A stretch of DNA of 64,000 nucleotides from the NCBI GenBank assembly GCA_964467615.1, contig CAYXRK010000002.1, positions 1 to 64,000 on the forward strand. Reading direction: 5' to 3'. Below, piece by piece: positions 16,424-24,465 of this stretch. How positions within the stretch are numbered: position 1 is the stretch's first letter; every line of letters starts with the position of its first letter. The translations under genes and the position numbers were made by a program. The DNA comes from CAYXRK01 sp964467615 (GTDB taxonomy: Bacteria > Hydrogenedentota > Hydrogenedentia > Hydrogenedentales > GCA-2746185). The notes beneath the pieces are model-generated. The model was not told where the DNA came from. It saw only the letters and a program-made list of their open reading frames with translations, and did no database searches.

Positions 16424-17863
16424 ATGAGTTTCAAGCAACCAATTGCCGCTATCGCGCTGGTCGCGGGCGTCTCCGCCCACGCTTGGGGCCCCACCACGCA
16501 CGTAGCAATCGTCACAACGGCGGTCCGTGTCGTGTCGGAGGACGGATCGATTCCGCTTTACAATCTCGCGCAGTATGTGCGCGAAGGGGCGGGGGCGCCG
16601 ACGGACGTAGTGGACCAGCTGTATCCGACGTTTGCGGCGGATCCGATCACTACCATCGCGCGAGAGATGTACCTGCTCCAGTCCGTGCGCGGCGATCGCG
16701 TGGATCCATACTTTGCCTTTCGCCTAGGGACTCTGGGCACGCTCGTCGCCGACATCACCTCACCGCTCGCGGGCGCGAGCGAAAGCGTTCGCCGCGAATA
16801 CCATCGCGACGTGGATGCGGCCATCGCGAACGTCCAGATGGGACTATCTTCCCGCCGCGATGTGGATCCCGCATCGTATTTCGCGTTGATTCGCAGCCAA
16901 GCCTCTGCGCAAGACCTCACCATCGTCTTGGACTATCGCAGCGGTTTGGGTTTTAACGGGTTGGCCCGCGCGAGCCTATCGAAAGACGCCACTCGATCGG
17001 TTGACGCCGTCGCCGACGTTTTCCAGACCATCATTTCTAAGAGCGCCGCCATGGTAAATGTCTCGAGGGGCAATACGCGTGACTTCACGCTCGCCGCGCT
17101 CGATTTCTATCTCGAACGCCGAAAACTTGCCGAGGCTGAGGAAGTCTATGGCCGCGTCAAATCGTCCGGGTTACTGTCCGCGGACGTGCAGAAAGACATC
17201 GGTGATATGTTTTTCGAGGCCGGGCTCTACGACCAAGCACTCGAAGAGTACGAAGGAGTCTTGGCGGAAAATCCGAACAATCGCGACGCCCTCAAGCGAG
17301 TGGCCGAATACTATGTCCGCGCAGGTGAGGACGCGCTCAAGACGAACCGACTCGAGGACGCCCGAGAAAACTTCAAGGCGGCCGTTGAGGCGGACAAGTT
17401 ACACCCCGACGCACAACGTAAATTGTTCCAGACGGAATCACGCATCGGAGAACGAGATGCGCGACACGCCGACGCAAAGAAAGCACTTGAGACAGCCGAG
17501 GCCTTCGTGACCCAGGCCCAGTTGGCCGCGATGGAACAGAATTTCGGCGTTGCCATCGCACACCTGCGCAACGCCCAGGCCGAATACCAGAAAGTCACCG
17601 GCGAATTCGCGGACGAGGCCCAAGCGGCGAGTGCGGGCATGCGCGGCGCCGAGTCTACGCTTCTACAGTTGAATCAGGATTTCATCTCGAACGCACAACG
17701 ATTGAGTGGCGCAGGCGCCGACATCGAGGCCCGGCGGCTCGCGGCGGACACCGACCCCGTTGCGTTCGACGCGTTTCGCATGTTGATCGAACGAGAACTC
17801 GACGCGGGCATCGATCGCCTTCGGCAGGATCTTGCCAAGTCGCCGCTCGATTCAGTCCGGTAA
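16424..17863 (+). CDS. Exported TPR protein with zinc-dependent phospholipase C-like N-terminus
   Basis: 479 residues. The signal peptide ends AHA and the mature protein would start WGPTTHVAI, as in zinc-dependent phospholipase C/S1-P1 nuclease proteins, where the amino group and backbone of the first Trp and a nearby His bind zinc. Further His/Asp candidates: ADITSPL and YHRDVD (about residues 108-130). From about 210 on the protein is TPR repeats (AEEVYGRVKSSG, YDQALEEYEGVLAENPNNRDA) followed by a long coiled helical region. The full set of zinc ligands is not evident, so activity is uncertain. It sits 22 nt after the ribbon-TPR gene, likely in one operon. Confidence 0.75.
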   Translation: MSFKQPIAAIALVAGVSAHAWGPTTHVAIVTTAVRVVSEDGSIPLYNLAQYVREGAGAPTDVVDQLYPTFAADPITTIAREMYLLQSVRGDRVDPYFAFRLGTLGTLVADITSPLAGASESVRREYHRDVDAAIANVQMGLSSRRDVDPASYFALIRSQASAQDLTIVLDYRSGLGFNGLARASLSKDATRSVDAVADVFQTIISKSAAMVNVSRGNTRDFTLAALDFYLERRKLAEAEEVYGRVKSSGLLSADVQKDIGDMFFEAGLYDQALEEYEGVLAENPNNRDALKRVAEYYVRAGEDALKTNRLEDARENFKAAVEADKLHPDAQRKLFQTESRIGERDARHADAKKALETAEAFVTQAQLAAMEQNFGVAIAHLRNAQAEYQKVTGEFADEAQAASAGMRGAESTLLQLNQDFISNAQRLSGAGADIEARRLAADTDPVAFDAFRMLIERELDAGIDRLRQDLAKSPLDSVR

Positions 17864-17871
17864 TACGCTCT

Positions 17872-18876
17872 TCATTCTAGGCGATGTACTTCTGCCGCCC
17901 CCTGGAACAACAGCCAGAAAATGTGTTCCAACCACGCGGACAGGCGATCAAACGTAACCACCCTCGCGGGCGCGAGGACGCTTTCCCATTGGCGCCGCAA
18001 CGCTCCGGAATCGCAACCCGTGATGTACACGAACTGCAAATGCGGACCGGTGCCTTTCGGAGCCGCCTTTGTCGGACGGATTTTGAGTTTGCGGGTGTAG
18101 AGCCCTTCTTCCGTACCGTGCGACAAGACAAACACGAACCGTCCATCGTGGAGAGCGTCAGCAAGCCCGTCCTTCGTCAAAGGTTTAACCACGACCGAAC
18201 CGCGGCCCCACTTGGATGTGGCCTCGAGGGCGATTGGATAAAACCCCAGGTCGAAGACCCAATGCGGAATAAAGCCCATGTCGTCGTAGAGCATGTAGGC
18301 CGAACCGGGGACTTCGTCCGAGCGCGCTAGTGATCGGGCGTGCGCCGTCCCGCCAGCAACGGCCGATGCGGTGACGAGCACGATGGCGTTCCAGACCAGC
18401 GCCGTCTTCCGGACCCAGGCCCGGTCGCCTAGCCCGCCAACGATGGGGACGTACCGCCACGAACCAGCGAGCCCCCAAGCGATGGCAAATGCCCAAAACA
18501 CGATCCAGCAAAGGAAGGACCAACGGACCGCCGTAAGCAGCGTCGGCTCGAGCGCCGTGTCTTCGTACCAGGACCGTTTGAACACCAGTACGTACGAAAG
18601 GCAAAATGCGACGATGACGTAAAACAAGAATACGCAGAACAATCCAAACCAAAGGCCGAGGGCCTGCGCGTGGTGGAACGTCGTGAACGGGTCGTTTCGC
18701 CGCCGGATCGCCCGATGCACCAGCGGCGCGAACCCGGCGTAAGATACCGCCGCCAATAGTCGACCGCTTACTGAGGGCCGGGGCAAAGCAGCTGGTCCCG
18801 CGGGCTTGCTCGATTCGCGGGGACCGTCCGGGCCGGGGGTCGCTTCGTGGGCTTGTTCGGAGGTCAGCGGTCGCAT
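17872..18876 (-). CDS. Membrane protein with clan CD peptidase-like C-terminus
   Basis: 334 residues, not matched to a named family. Residues about 40-75 (YAGFAPLVHRAIRRR, FHHAQALGL) resemble small helical membrane proteins, followed by three hydrophobic segments (about 74-100, 115-140, 160-180). The C-terminal part is soluble: a hydrophobic strand FVFVLSHG (His 253) and, 35 residues later, a second strand FVYITGCDSG (Cys 288). This His-Gly and Cys arrangement after two hydrophobic strands is the hallmark of clan CD peptidases (caspase, CHAT, gingipain types). Peptidase activity is inference. It converges on the TPR operon and diverges from dinB with a 52-nt spacer. Confidence 0.65.
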   Translation of the reverse strand: MRPLTSEQAHEATPGPDGPRESSKPAGPAALPRPSVSGRLLAAVSYAGFAPLVHRAIRRRNDPFTTFHHAQALGLWFGLFCVFLFYVIVAFCLSYVLVFKRSWYEDTALEPTLLTAVRWSFLCWIVFWAFAIAWGLAGSWRYVPIVGGLGDRAWVRKTALVWNAIVLVTASAVAGGTAHARSLARSDEVPGSAYMLYDDMGFIPHWVFDLGFYPIALEATSKWGRGSVVVKPLTKDGLADALHDGRFVFVLSHGTEEGLYTRKLKIRPTKAAPKGTGPHLQFVYITGCDSGALRRQWESVLAPARVVTFDRLSAWLEHIFWLLFQGAAEVHRLE

Positions 18877-18928
18877 AGGATAGTCAGATTGATCCTAACA
18901 GAAATTCGGGAGCTCGGAGGAAATGACA

Positions 18929-19426
18929 ATGGGTATGGGCCAAACATTCGCGCAAGAACTCGAGCACGAAGGCACCGTCGCGCGGAAATTGCTCGAGCGA
19001 ATTCCAGACGGCACGTTCGGCTGGAAGCCGCACGACAAGTCGATGAGCATGGGGAGGTTGGCGTACCACGTCGCGGAGGTGCCGGGTTGGATTGGGATGA
19101 TCGTCGGCAAGGACGTGTTCGAGATGACGAGCGGCGAGGGCGGGCCGGGTGAAGCCAAGTCCGGTCCCGAGTTGCTGAGGTCTTTTGACGAAGGCCTCAA
19201 GAGCGCGTTATCGACGCTCAAGGGGGCGTCGGACGATTTACTCAACTCGAAGTGGATGATGAAGGTCAACGGTCAGGTGACGATCGAGATGCCCAAGGCC
19301 GCAGTAATTCGGGCATGGGTCCTGAACCACTTGATTCACCATCGCGGCCAACTATCAGTGTACTTGAGGCTAAACAACATCGCCGTACCGGCGATCTACG
19401 GCCCCTCGGCGGACGAGCAGGGCTGA
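18929..19426 (+). CDS. DinB-family protein
   Basis: 165 residues with the four-helix DinB/YfiT-like fold: the first conserved His in MGRLAYHVAEVPGW, and the metal-binding HHRGQLSVYLR near the end. Members are metal-dependent thiol (bacillithiol, mycothiol) transferases or of unknown role; the substrate cannot be read here. Start chosen at ATG 18929, 8 nt after GGAGG; ATG 18923 is only 2 nt from it. The gene shares a short divergent region with the clan CD-like membrane gene and precedes the PmoA-like gene by 62 nt. Confidence 0.85.
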   Translation: MGMGQTFAQELEHEGTVARKLLERIPDGTFGWKPHDKSMSMGRLAYHVAEVPGWIGMIVGKDVFEMTSGEGGPGEAKSGPELLRSFDEGLKSALSTLKGASDDLLNSKWMMKVNGQVTIEMPKAAVIRAWVLNHLIHHRGQLSVYLRLNNIAVPAIYGPSADEQG

Positions 19427-19488
19427 CAACTTCGGACGACGACGAAATATTGGCAGGGTGTGAACCAACTTTTTTCGGAGTGACGGTC

Positions 19489-20685
19489 ATGATTCGATGG
19501 GTGCTATCGGTAGTGGTTCCTGTGGCGGCGTTTGCGGCGGAGGGAGGCCTCGATGGCCGCGTGATCGAAGTCACCGGCGGGAAGCAAACGAGCGTGGACG
19601 CGCCGCTGGTGCTTTCCTACGACGGCCCGGACGTTTCCGGCGCGGTGTCTGTCGAGCAGTCCGACACGGGTAAACAGTATCCCGCCGCGGCGCGCGCCAG
19701 GGAGTTTGTGTTCGTGCCGGAGGGCACGCTTCCCGGCAAGACCCACCGCTATACGATCAAAGTGAACGCGGCGAAACGCTCACCCAACGTTGCGTTGACC
19801 AAGCACGAGGGCGAGGACGTGATCGACATAAACCTCGCCGGCGAGTTGTTCACCGCGTACCACTATTCAAACGACAACAAGAAACCGTTCCTGTGGCCCG
19901 TTAACGCCGAAGGTGGACAAACAATCACCCGCGACTGGCCGATGGGCGAGAAAGACGTCACCGACGACCACAAACACCACGTGTCGCTGTGGACCTCCTA
20001 CGGCGATGTCAACGGCGTTGATTGTTGGGCCGAGGAGGAAAACTCCGGCTACCAGCATTCAGGCGACGTGCAATTCGGCTCCGGTGACGCCTACGGATGG
20101 ATCGCCGCCAAAAATGTTTGGCAAGACAAGGACCACAAACCCGTCGTGACCGAGGAGCGAGAGTATCGGTTCTATTCGGGCGAGCCCAGCGCTCGCCTCA
20201 TGGATGTGGCGGTAACATTCCGTGCCGACTACGGCGACGTTAAGTTCGGCGACACGAAGGAAGGCGGCCTCGTCAGCGTTCGCATGGCCGACGCGCTCCG
20301 CGAACAGACCGGGGGCGGCAAGGTCACGACCTCCGAGGGCGTCACCGGATCGCTCGCAGCGTGGGGAAAACCTGCCGCATGGTGCGACTACTCCGGAACG
20401 CTCGAGGGCCTCGGTGTGCGCGGGATAACCGTGTTCGACAATCCGTCAAATTTACGTTACCCCACCTCGTGGCACGTTCGGAACTACGGGCTAATGGGCG
20501 CGAATTGTTTCGGGTATTCCCACTTCACGAACGGAAAACAGAACGGGGACTACCTTCTCGAAAACGGAAAGTCCGTCACGTTCCGATACCGCGTTTTCGT
20601 TCACTCGGGCGACACGACCGAAGCGAAAGTATCGGATCGATTCGCGGACTACGCCACGCCGCCTTCCGCGCGATGGGTCGAGTGA
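19489..20685 (+). CDS. Exported PmoA-like family protein (DUF6807)
   Basis: 398 residues from ATG 19489 (GGAG 8 nt upstream). A short signal peptide (MIRWVLSVVVPVAAFAA) is followed by a beta-rich domain and the conserved block LFTAYHY, FLWPVNAEGG, DDHKHHVSLW and WAEEENSG, the signature of the family annotated as 'PmoA/methane oxygenase PmoA' or DUF6807. The name is misleading: it is unrelated to the membrane methane monooxygenase. Members are common in Planctomycetota-like polysaccharide utilisers and are probably carbohydrate-active or binding proteins. The His-rich HKHH and a late CFGYSHF motif are likely metal or active-site residues. No partner genes nearby. Confidence 0.8.
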   Translation: MIRWVLSVVVPVAAFAAEGGLDGRVIEVTGGKQTSVDAPLVLSYDGPDVSGAVSVEQSDTGKQYPAAARAREFVFVPEGTLPGKTHRYTIKVNAAKRSPNVALTKHEGEDVIDINLAGELFTAYHYSNDNKKPFLWPVNAEGGQTITRDWPMGEKDVTDDHKHHVSLWTSYGDVNGVDCWAEEENSGYQHSGDVQFGSGDAYGWIAAKNVWQDKDHKPVVTEEREYRFYSGEPSARLMDVAVTFRADYGDVKFGDTKEGGLVSVRMADALREQTGGGKVTTSEGVTGSLAAWGKPAAWCDYSGTLEGLGVRGITVFDNPSNLRYPTSWHVRNYGLMGANCFGYSHFTNGKQNGDYLLENGKSVTFRYRVFVHSGDTTEAKVSDRFADYATPPSARWVE

Positions 20686-20708
20686 CGACCGCAAGCCACG
20701 AGACACGC

Positions 20709-20747
20709 GAAAATGGAAGCGGCCCCGAGCCAGATGGCCGGGACCGC
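20709..20747 (-). terminator. Probable terminator of the cold-shock gene
   Basis: On the minus strand after the stop at 20769, GCGGTCCCG (20747-20739) pairs with CGGGGCCGC (20727-20719), with one mismatch, around an 11-nt loop. It is followed by TTCCATTTTC. It may also serve the convergent PmoA-like gene. Confidence 0.55.
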
Positions 20748-20768
20748 AGGTCTAACGTATGATCGAAA

Positions 20769-20972
20769 TTACAGAGGGCGAACGTTTGTCGCCTCGGGAC
20801 CTTTGCGCCCCGTGCCGGGTTCGTACTCCACGCGTTGTCCGTCCTTCAGCGATCGAAACCCTTGGGATTGGATGCTGCTGTGGTGGACGAATAGGTCGCG
20901 CCCGCCGTCATCCGGCGAAATGAACCCGTATCCTTTTTGATCGTTAAACCACTTGACTACACCAGTTGCCAT
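20769..20972 (-). CDS. csp: Cold-shock domain protein
   Basis: 67 residues, the standard length. Contains both RNA-binding motifs of the OB fold, KGYGFI and DLFVHH, starting from MATGVVKWFND. It binds single-stranded RNA/DNA and prevents RNA secondary structure. GGGAGAAG lies before the ATG. Its own promoter (21075-21103) gives a leader of about 95 nt, in keeping with post-transcriptional control typical of csp genes. The CspA/B/D subtype cannot be told. Confidence 0.95.
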   Translation of the reverse strand: MATGVVKWFNDQKGYGFISPDDGGRDLFVHHSSIQSQGFRSLKDGQRVEYEPGTGRKGPEATNVRPL

Positions 20973-21074
20973 CTTGACTTCTCCCTAACCCGCTCTCGCA
21001 GGCCGTTGCATTGCCCTGTATTCAAAAACATGGAACCTGCCTGCTCAGGGCCGCAAGGCCGTCCCGCGCTACAT

Positions 21075-21103
21075 AGTAAAGCAGAAAAATGCGCAGTAGT
21101 CAA
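21075..21103 (-). promoter_or_regulatory. Probable promoter of the cold-shock gene
   Basis: Minus strand: TTGACT (21103-21098), a 17-bp spacer, TTTACT (21080-21075). TACTAT two bases further on is an alternative -10. It separates csp from the upstream ilvA-like gene on the same strand. Confidence 0.55.
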
Positions 21104-21154
21104 CAAACTTGCGGAATCCTCGTAAGACGCTCTACCGGGGCAATATCCGGCCAA

Positions 21155-22654
21155 TCACAACACCCGGCCCAACGCCTTTCCCGAGATTTCCCGGTGGGTA
21201 TGGCCTGATTTCGCAAGACCTTGCACAAATTGACCGCGTTTCTCGTCGGAATCGAACTCGAATCCCATCAGCGCCCGCCCCACCTGTTCCCCTGAAAAAG
21301 CGTAGTTGAAGTAGCACAGGCTGGCTTGGCCCTGGACGCCGGCCAGGAAGTCGTGCAGCGCGCCGGCCCGCTCTGGAAACTCGAACTTGAAAAAGTAGGG
21401 CCGCGAAAACAGGTGCGGCTCGTAGTGAATGATGCGAAACTCGACGTCCTCCTCGGAGGTAACTTCCTCGTGCGGGATGCCCAACTCTTGCAGGCGTTGG
21501 TCGAACAGCCGCAGTTCGAGGGGCGACGCCTCGAACCCGATGACGGGCCACGCACGATCGGGATGTACCTTGCCGTACTGGAACTCGACGATGTTGAGCC
21601 CTGAAAGCGCCGTCTCAAGCAAAGCGAGCATGCTGCCGCTGCGTTCACTGATCTCGAACCGGAAATATTTGCGCCGTCCCCCGCCGATTCCGGCGTGCCG
21701 CGCGACCCAGGCCAACTGCGCGAAGTCGATGTTCGCGCCGGCCAAGATGCAGAGCGCGCGCATGCCGCGAATGGAGTCGCACTGCTTGAGCAACCCAGCG
21801 AGGCCCATAGCGCCCGAGGGTTCGGGAATGCAACGGCGCGATTCCCATACGTGTTGAATCGCGGCGCAGACTTCTTCGTTGGTGACGGTGATGAATTCGT
21901 CGAACAACGAAGCGCAGAGCGGGTACGTCAGATCGCCTGCCTGCTTGACCGCGGTGCCGTCGCAGAACACGTCGACGTGATCCAGGCGCACGGGCCCGCC
22001 CGCCTTTATCGCCGCGCCCATGCTGGCTTGTTCGACCCCTTCCACGCCTACAATTCGAATGCTCGGATAGTACGACTTTAGCCAACAGGCGGCGGCCGCG
22101 CCCATTCCGCCGCCGCCGATCTGGAGATACACGATGTCGAAGGGCCCATGACCCGACATCACGATCTCATCCGCGAGCGTGCCCTGGCCCCCCATTGTCA
22201 ACAGGTCATCGTAGGGGTGAATATAGATAGTGCCCGACTTGGCGACGTCCTCTTTCGCCAGCGCCGCCGCCGCGTCGAAATTATCGCCGTGCATGAAGAC
22301 TTCGACGCGGTGGCCGCCGTGATGGCGCACTGCGACTTGCTTCGTCTTCGGGGCGGACTCGGGCATATAGATGCGCGCGTTGATGCCAAGTTTTTGCGCT
22401 GCCAGAGCGACGCCCTGCGCGTGGTTTCCCGCCGACGCCGCGACCACCCCCCGCTCGCGTTCCTCCGGGGTCAGCACGGCCATCCGGTTGTAGGCCCCGC
22501 GCCATTTGTAGGAGTGAATGGGCGAGAGGTCCTCGCGCTTGAGGTACACTTCGGCTTCGACCGGCAGGCTGATGCGCTCGAGCGGCGTGGGCTGCGCAAT
22601 GGCGTAGACCCGTTGGCGCGCCATTAGGATTTCGTGGAAGAGCCGCTCGCGCAT
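21155..22654 (-). CDS. ilvA: Threonine ammonia-lyase, biosynthetic type
   Basis: 499 residues, the length of the two-ACT-domain IlvA. It converts threonine to 2-oxobutanoate and ammonia, first step of isoleucine synthesis. PLP Lys is K50 in SYKWRGAY; SAGNHAQG and the phosphate loop GGGGMG follow. The C-terminal 170 residues hold two ACT-like regulatory domains (each beginning with an FRFEISERSG or FFKFEFPERAG line), where isoleucine and valine normally act. No ribosome site is clear; ATG 22624 is an alternative. It follows the PilT-like gene by 35 nt, an unusual partner. RidA, which clears the reactive enamine product of this enzyme, is encoded at 28.1 kb. Confidence 0.92.
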   Translation of the reverse strand: MRERLFHEILMARQRVYAIAQPTPLERISLPVEAEVYLKREDLSPIHSYKWRGAYNRMAVLTPEERERGVVAASAGNHAQGVALAAQKLGINARIYMPESAPKTKQVAVRHHGGHRVEVFMHGDNFDAAAALAKEDVAKSGTIYIHPYDDLLTMGGQGTLADEIVMSGHGPFDIVYLQIGGGGMGAAAACWLKSYYPSIRIVGVEGVEQASMGAAIKAGGPVRLDHVDVFCDGTAVKQAGDLTYPLCASLFDEFITVTNEEVCAAIQHVWESRRCIPEPSGAMGLAGLLKQCDSIRGMRALCILAGANIDFAQLAWVARHAGIGGGRRKYFRFEISERSGSMLALLETALSGLNIVEFQYGKVHPDRAWPVIGFEASPLELRLFDQRLQELGIPHEEVTSEEDVEFRIIHYEPHLFSRPYFFKFEFPERAGALHDFLAGVQGQASLCYFNYAFSGEQVGRALMGFEFDSDEKRGQFVQGLAKSGHTHREISGKALGRVL

Positions 22655-22689
22655 TTAGATTGGCCCCGCGTCCCCTGGTGTAGTCGACA

Positions 22690-24198
22690 TCAGTGGTGCT
22701 GCTTAATAGAATCCAGGCGCGGCACCGAGTAAGTGCCCATGCGGAGTTGGTCGAACATGCTGACTTCGGTCGAGAATTCGCGCGCGGTTTCCAGATCGAT
22801 TTCGCCCTTCTTCATGAGTTGAAACAGATAGGTCTCGAATAGAAATGAGTGGCTTATATTCTGCTGCATGCCGATGCGAATGCCGTCGGTATCCCCCTCG
22901 AGAATCGCGTCGTTGATCGCCTTGATGTCGTTGAACATCACCTCGAGCGCAGGTACGCGGCCCCCGCCCTTGCGCGGTATCAAGCGTTGACAAATGATGC
23001 ACTGGAGGCAATCGCGCAATTGAAGCTTCACGAGGTCGCGCTCGACCGGATCGAAGAAGGACACGACCCGGTTTACGACTTCGCTCGCGCTGTTCGCGTG
23101 GAGCGTGCTCAGGACGAGGTGGCCCGTCGCGGCGGCGCCAATCGCCGAGCGGATCGTGTCGGGGTCGCGCATTTCACCGATAACGATCACGTCGGGATCG
23201 TGTCGCAGGGCGGCGCGGACGCCTTCGTTGAACGAAAGTACGTCTGGCCCTAGGCCGCGCTGGCTAATCATGGCGCGTTTATTGTGATGGACGTACTCGA
23301 CGGGGTTTTCGAGAGAAAGAATGTGGACGCTTTTGTGCGTATTAATCCAATCCACCAGCGCGGCCGCGGTAGTGGTTTTTCCGGACCCCGTCATGCCGGT
23401 GATCAGTAGGAGCCCCCGATGAAGCTTCGCCAGTTCCAACATCGTCTCGGAGGGAATGTTGAGATCCTCGAACGACGGAATCTGTTCAGGCAGGAACCGC
23501 AACGTAACGTGCGGCGCGCCGGACTTTATGAAGGCGGACACGCGCGCATAGCCGATTACAACCTGGTGAAAGCTAAAGCTGCACTGCTTTGCCCGCTCGA
23601 ATTCCCTCCATTCCGCTTCCGGCGCCATCGTCTCGATAAGCGTGCTGATTTGCGCGCCCGACATCGCCGGCATCAGATCCGAATGGCGTACCTGACCATC
23701 GACGCGAAACAACGGCCGCTCGCCGGCGGCGAGATGCACATCGCTCGCCTTGTATTGAAGCATCGCCTGAAACAGCGTCTCGATGCTGACCGGATCAGCG
23801 CGATATCGCGACCCCTCGGCCCGCCATACCTCGGGCAGCGACATCGCCTTGCTGAGCGTGTCCACGGCGATCTTTCCCGCCTCGTAGTCGTTCGACGCGC
23901 GAGGCGGGCAGAAGAACCGGTAGTGTTCCTCGTCCTCGGCCAATTCGCAGGTCTCGCCGAGTTCGCGCGCCCTGGCGAGCATCGCCTCCAATCGCTTCGT
24001 GTCAGATTTTTTGACCGCTATGGCGTACGTTCCGAATTCGCCTTCGTAGCCGCCACGCTTGGCGATAAATTCCAGCGACTCGGCCCAACCGGATATCTGC
24101 CTTGGCGCGCCCTCTATCCGCCGAAACTGGGCGTCAGCGGTCGCGACCACATCGCGCAGGCTCTCCTTTCGTCCCACACCGATCACGATCTCGGGCAT
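22690..24198 (-). CDS. PilT-like secretion/retraction ATPase with N-terminal extension
   Basis: 502 residues, longer than PilT (about 350). Residues 1 to about 135 are an extra domain (VGRKESLRDVV..., with an EHYRFF line) not recognised. The rest is a PilT/PilU core: ASDVHL, Walker A GMTGSGKT (about 265-273), ENPVEYVH (Asp box), Walker B DVIVIGEMRD, and the His box GHLVLSTLHAN. The usual Pro in GPTGSGK is Met. It hydrolyses ATP to retract a type IV pilus or drive a related machine; no pilin or assembly genes lie in this window. GGAGGAA is 9 nt before the ATG. Downstream ilvA is in the same direction. Confidence 0.85.
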   Translation of the reverse strand: MPEIVIGVGRKESLRDVVATADAQFRRIEGAPRQISGWAESLEFIAKRGGYEGEFGTYAIAVKKSDTKRLEAMLARARELGETCELAEDEEHYRFFCPPRASNDYEAGKIAVDTLSKAMSLPEVWRAEGSRYRADPVSIETLFQAMLQYKASDVHLAAGERPLFRVDGQVRHSDLMPAMSGAQISTLIETMAPEAEWREFERAKQCSFSFHQVVIGYARVSAFIKSGAPHVTLRFLPEQIPSFEDLNIPSETMLELAKLHRGLLLITGMTGSGKTTTAAALVDWINTHKSVHILSLENPVEYVHHNKRAMISQRGLGPDVLSFNEGVRAALRHDPDVIVIGEMRDPDTIRSAIGAAATGHLVLSTLHANSASEVVNRVVSFFDPVERDLVKLQLRDCLQCIICQRLIPRKGGGRVPALEVMFNDIKAINDAILEGDTDGIRIGMQQNISHSFLFETYLFQLMKKGEIDLETAREFSTEVSMFDQLRMGTYSVPRLDSIKQHH

Positions 24199-24465
24199 AG
24201 TTGGTCTTCCTCCGCCAGAACGCGGTACGGGTTGAGTTGGATATCGAACCCACTATAGACGCCAATTTCGCCCGCGGTAAAGCGGCGCCCGGTGCAACGC
24301 GGCAGGATCCATCCATGCATAGCAGTCGGCGCACTTTCCGTCTACTCGATGTCGGGCAGCGCTCGCCGCCGGGCCGGAATGACCTCTGCGGATGAGATGT
24401 TACCTGCACGTATCGTAGAATGTGACTTCCCCGCCGGTAATAACACGAAACGAGTCTGCCCTTCC

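Noticed and set aside
19252..19488. Upstream extension of the PmoA-like frame
   Set aside because: It overlaps dinB in another frame, and the ATG at 19489 has its own ribosome site and signal peptide.
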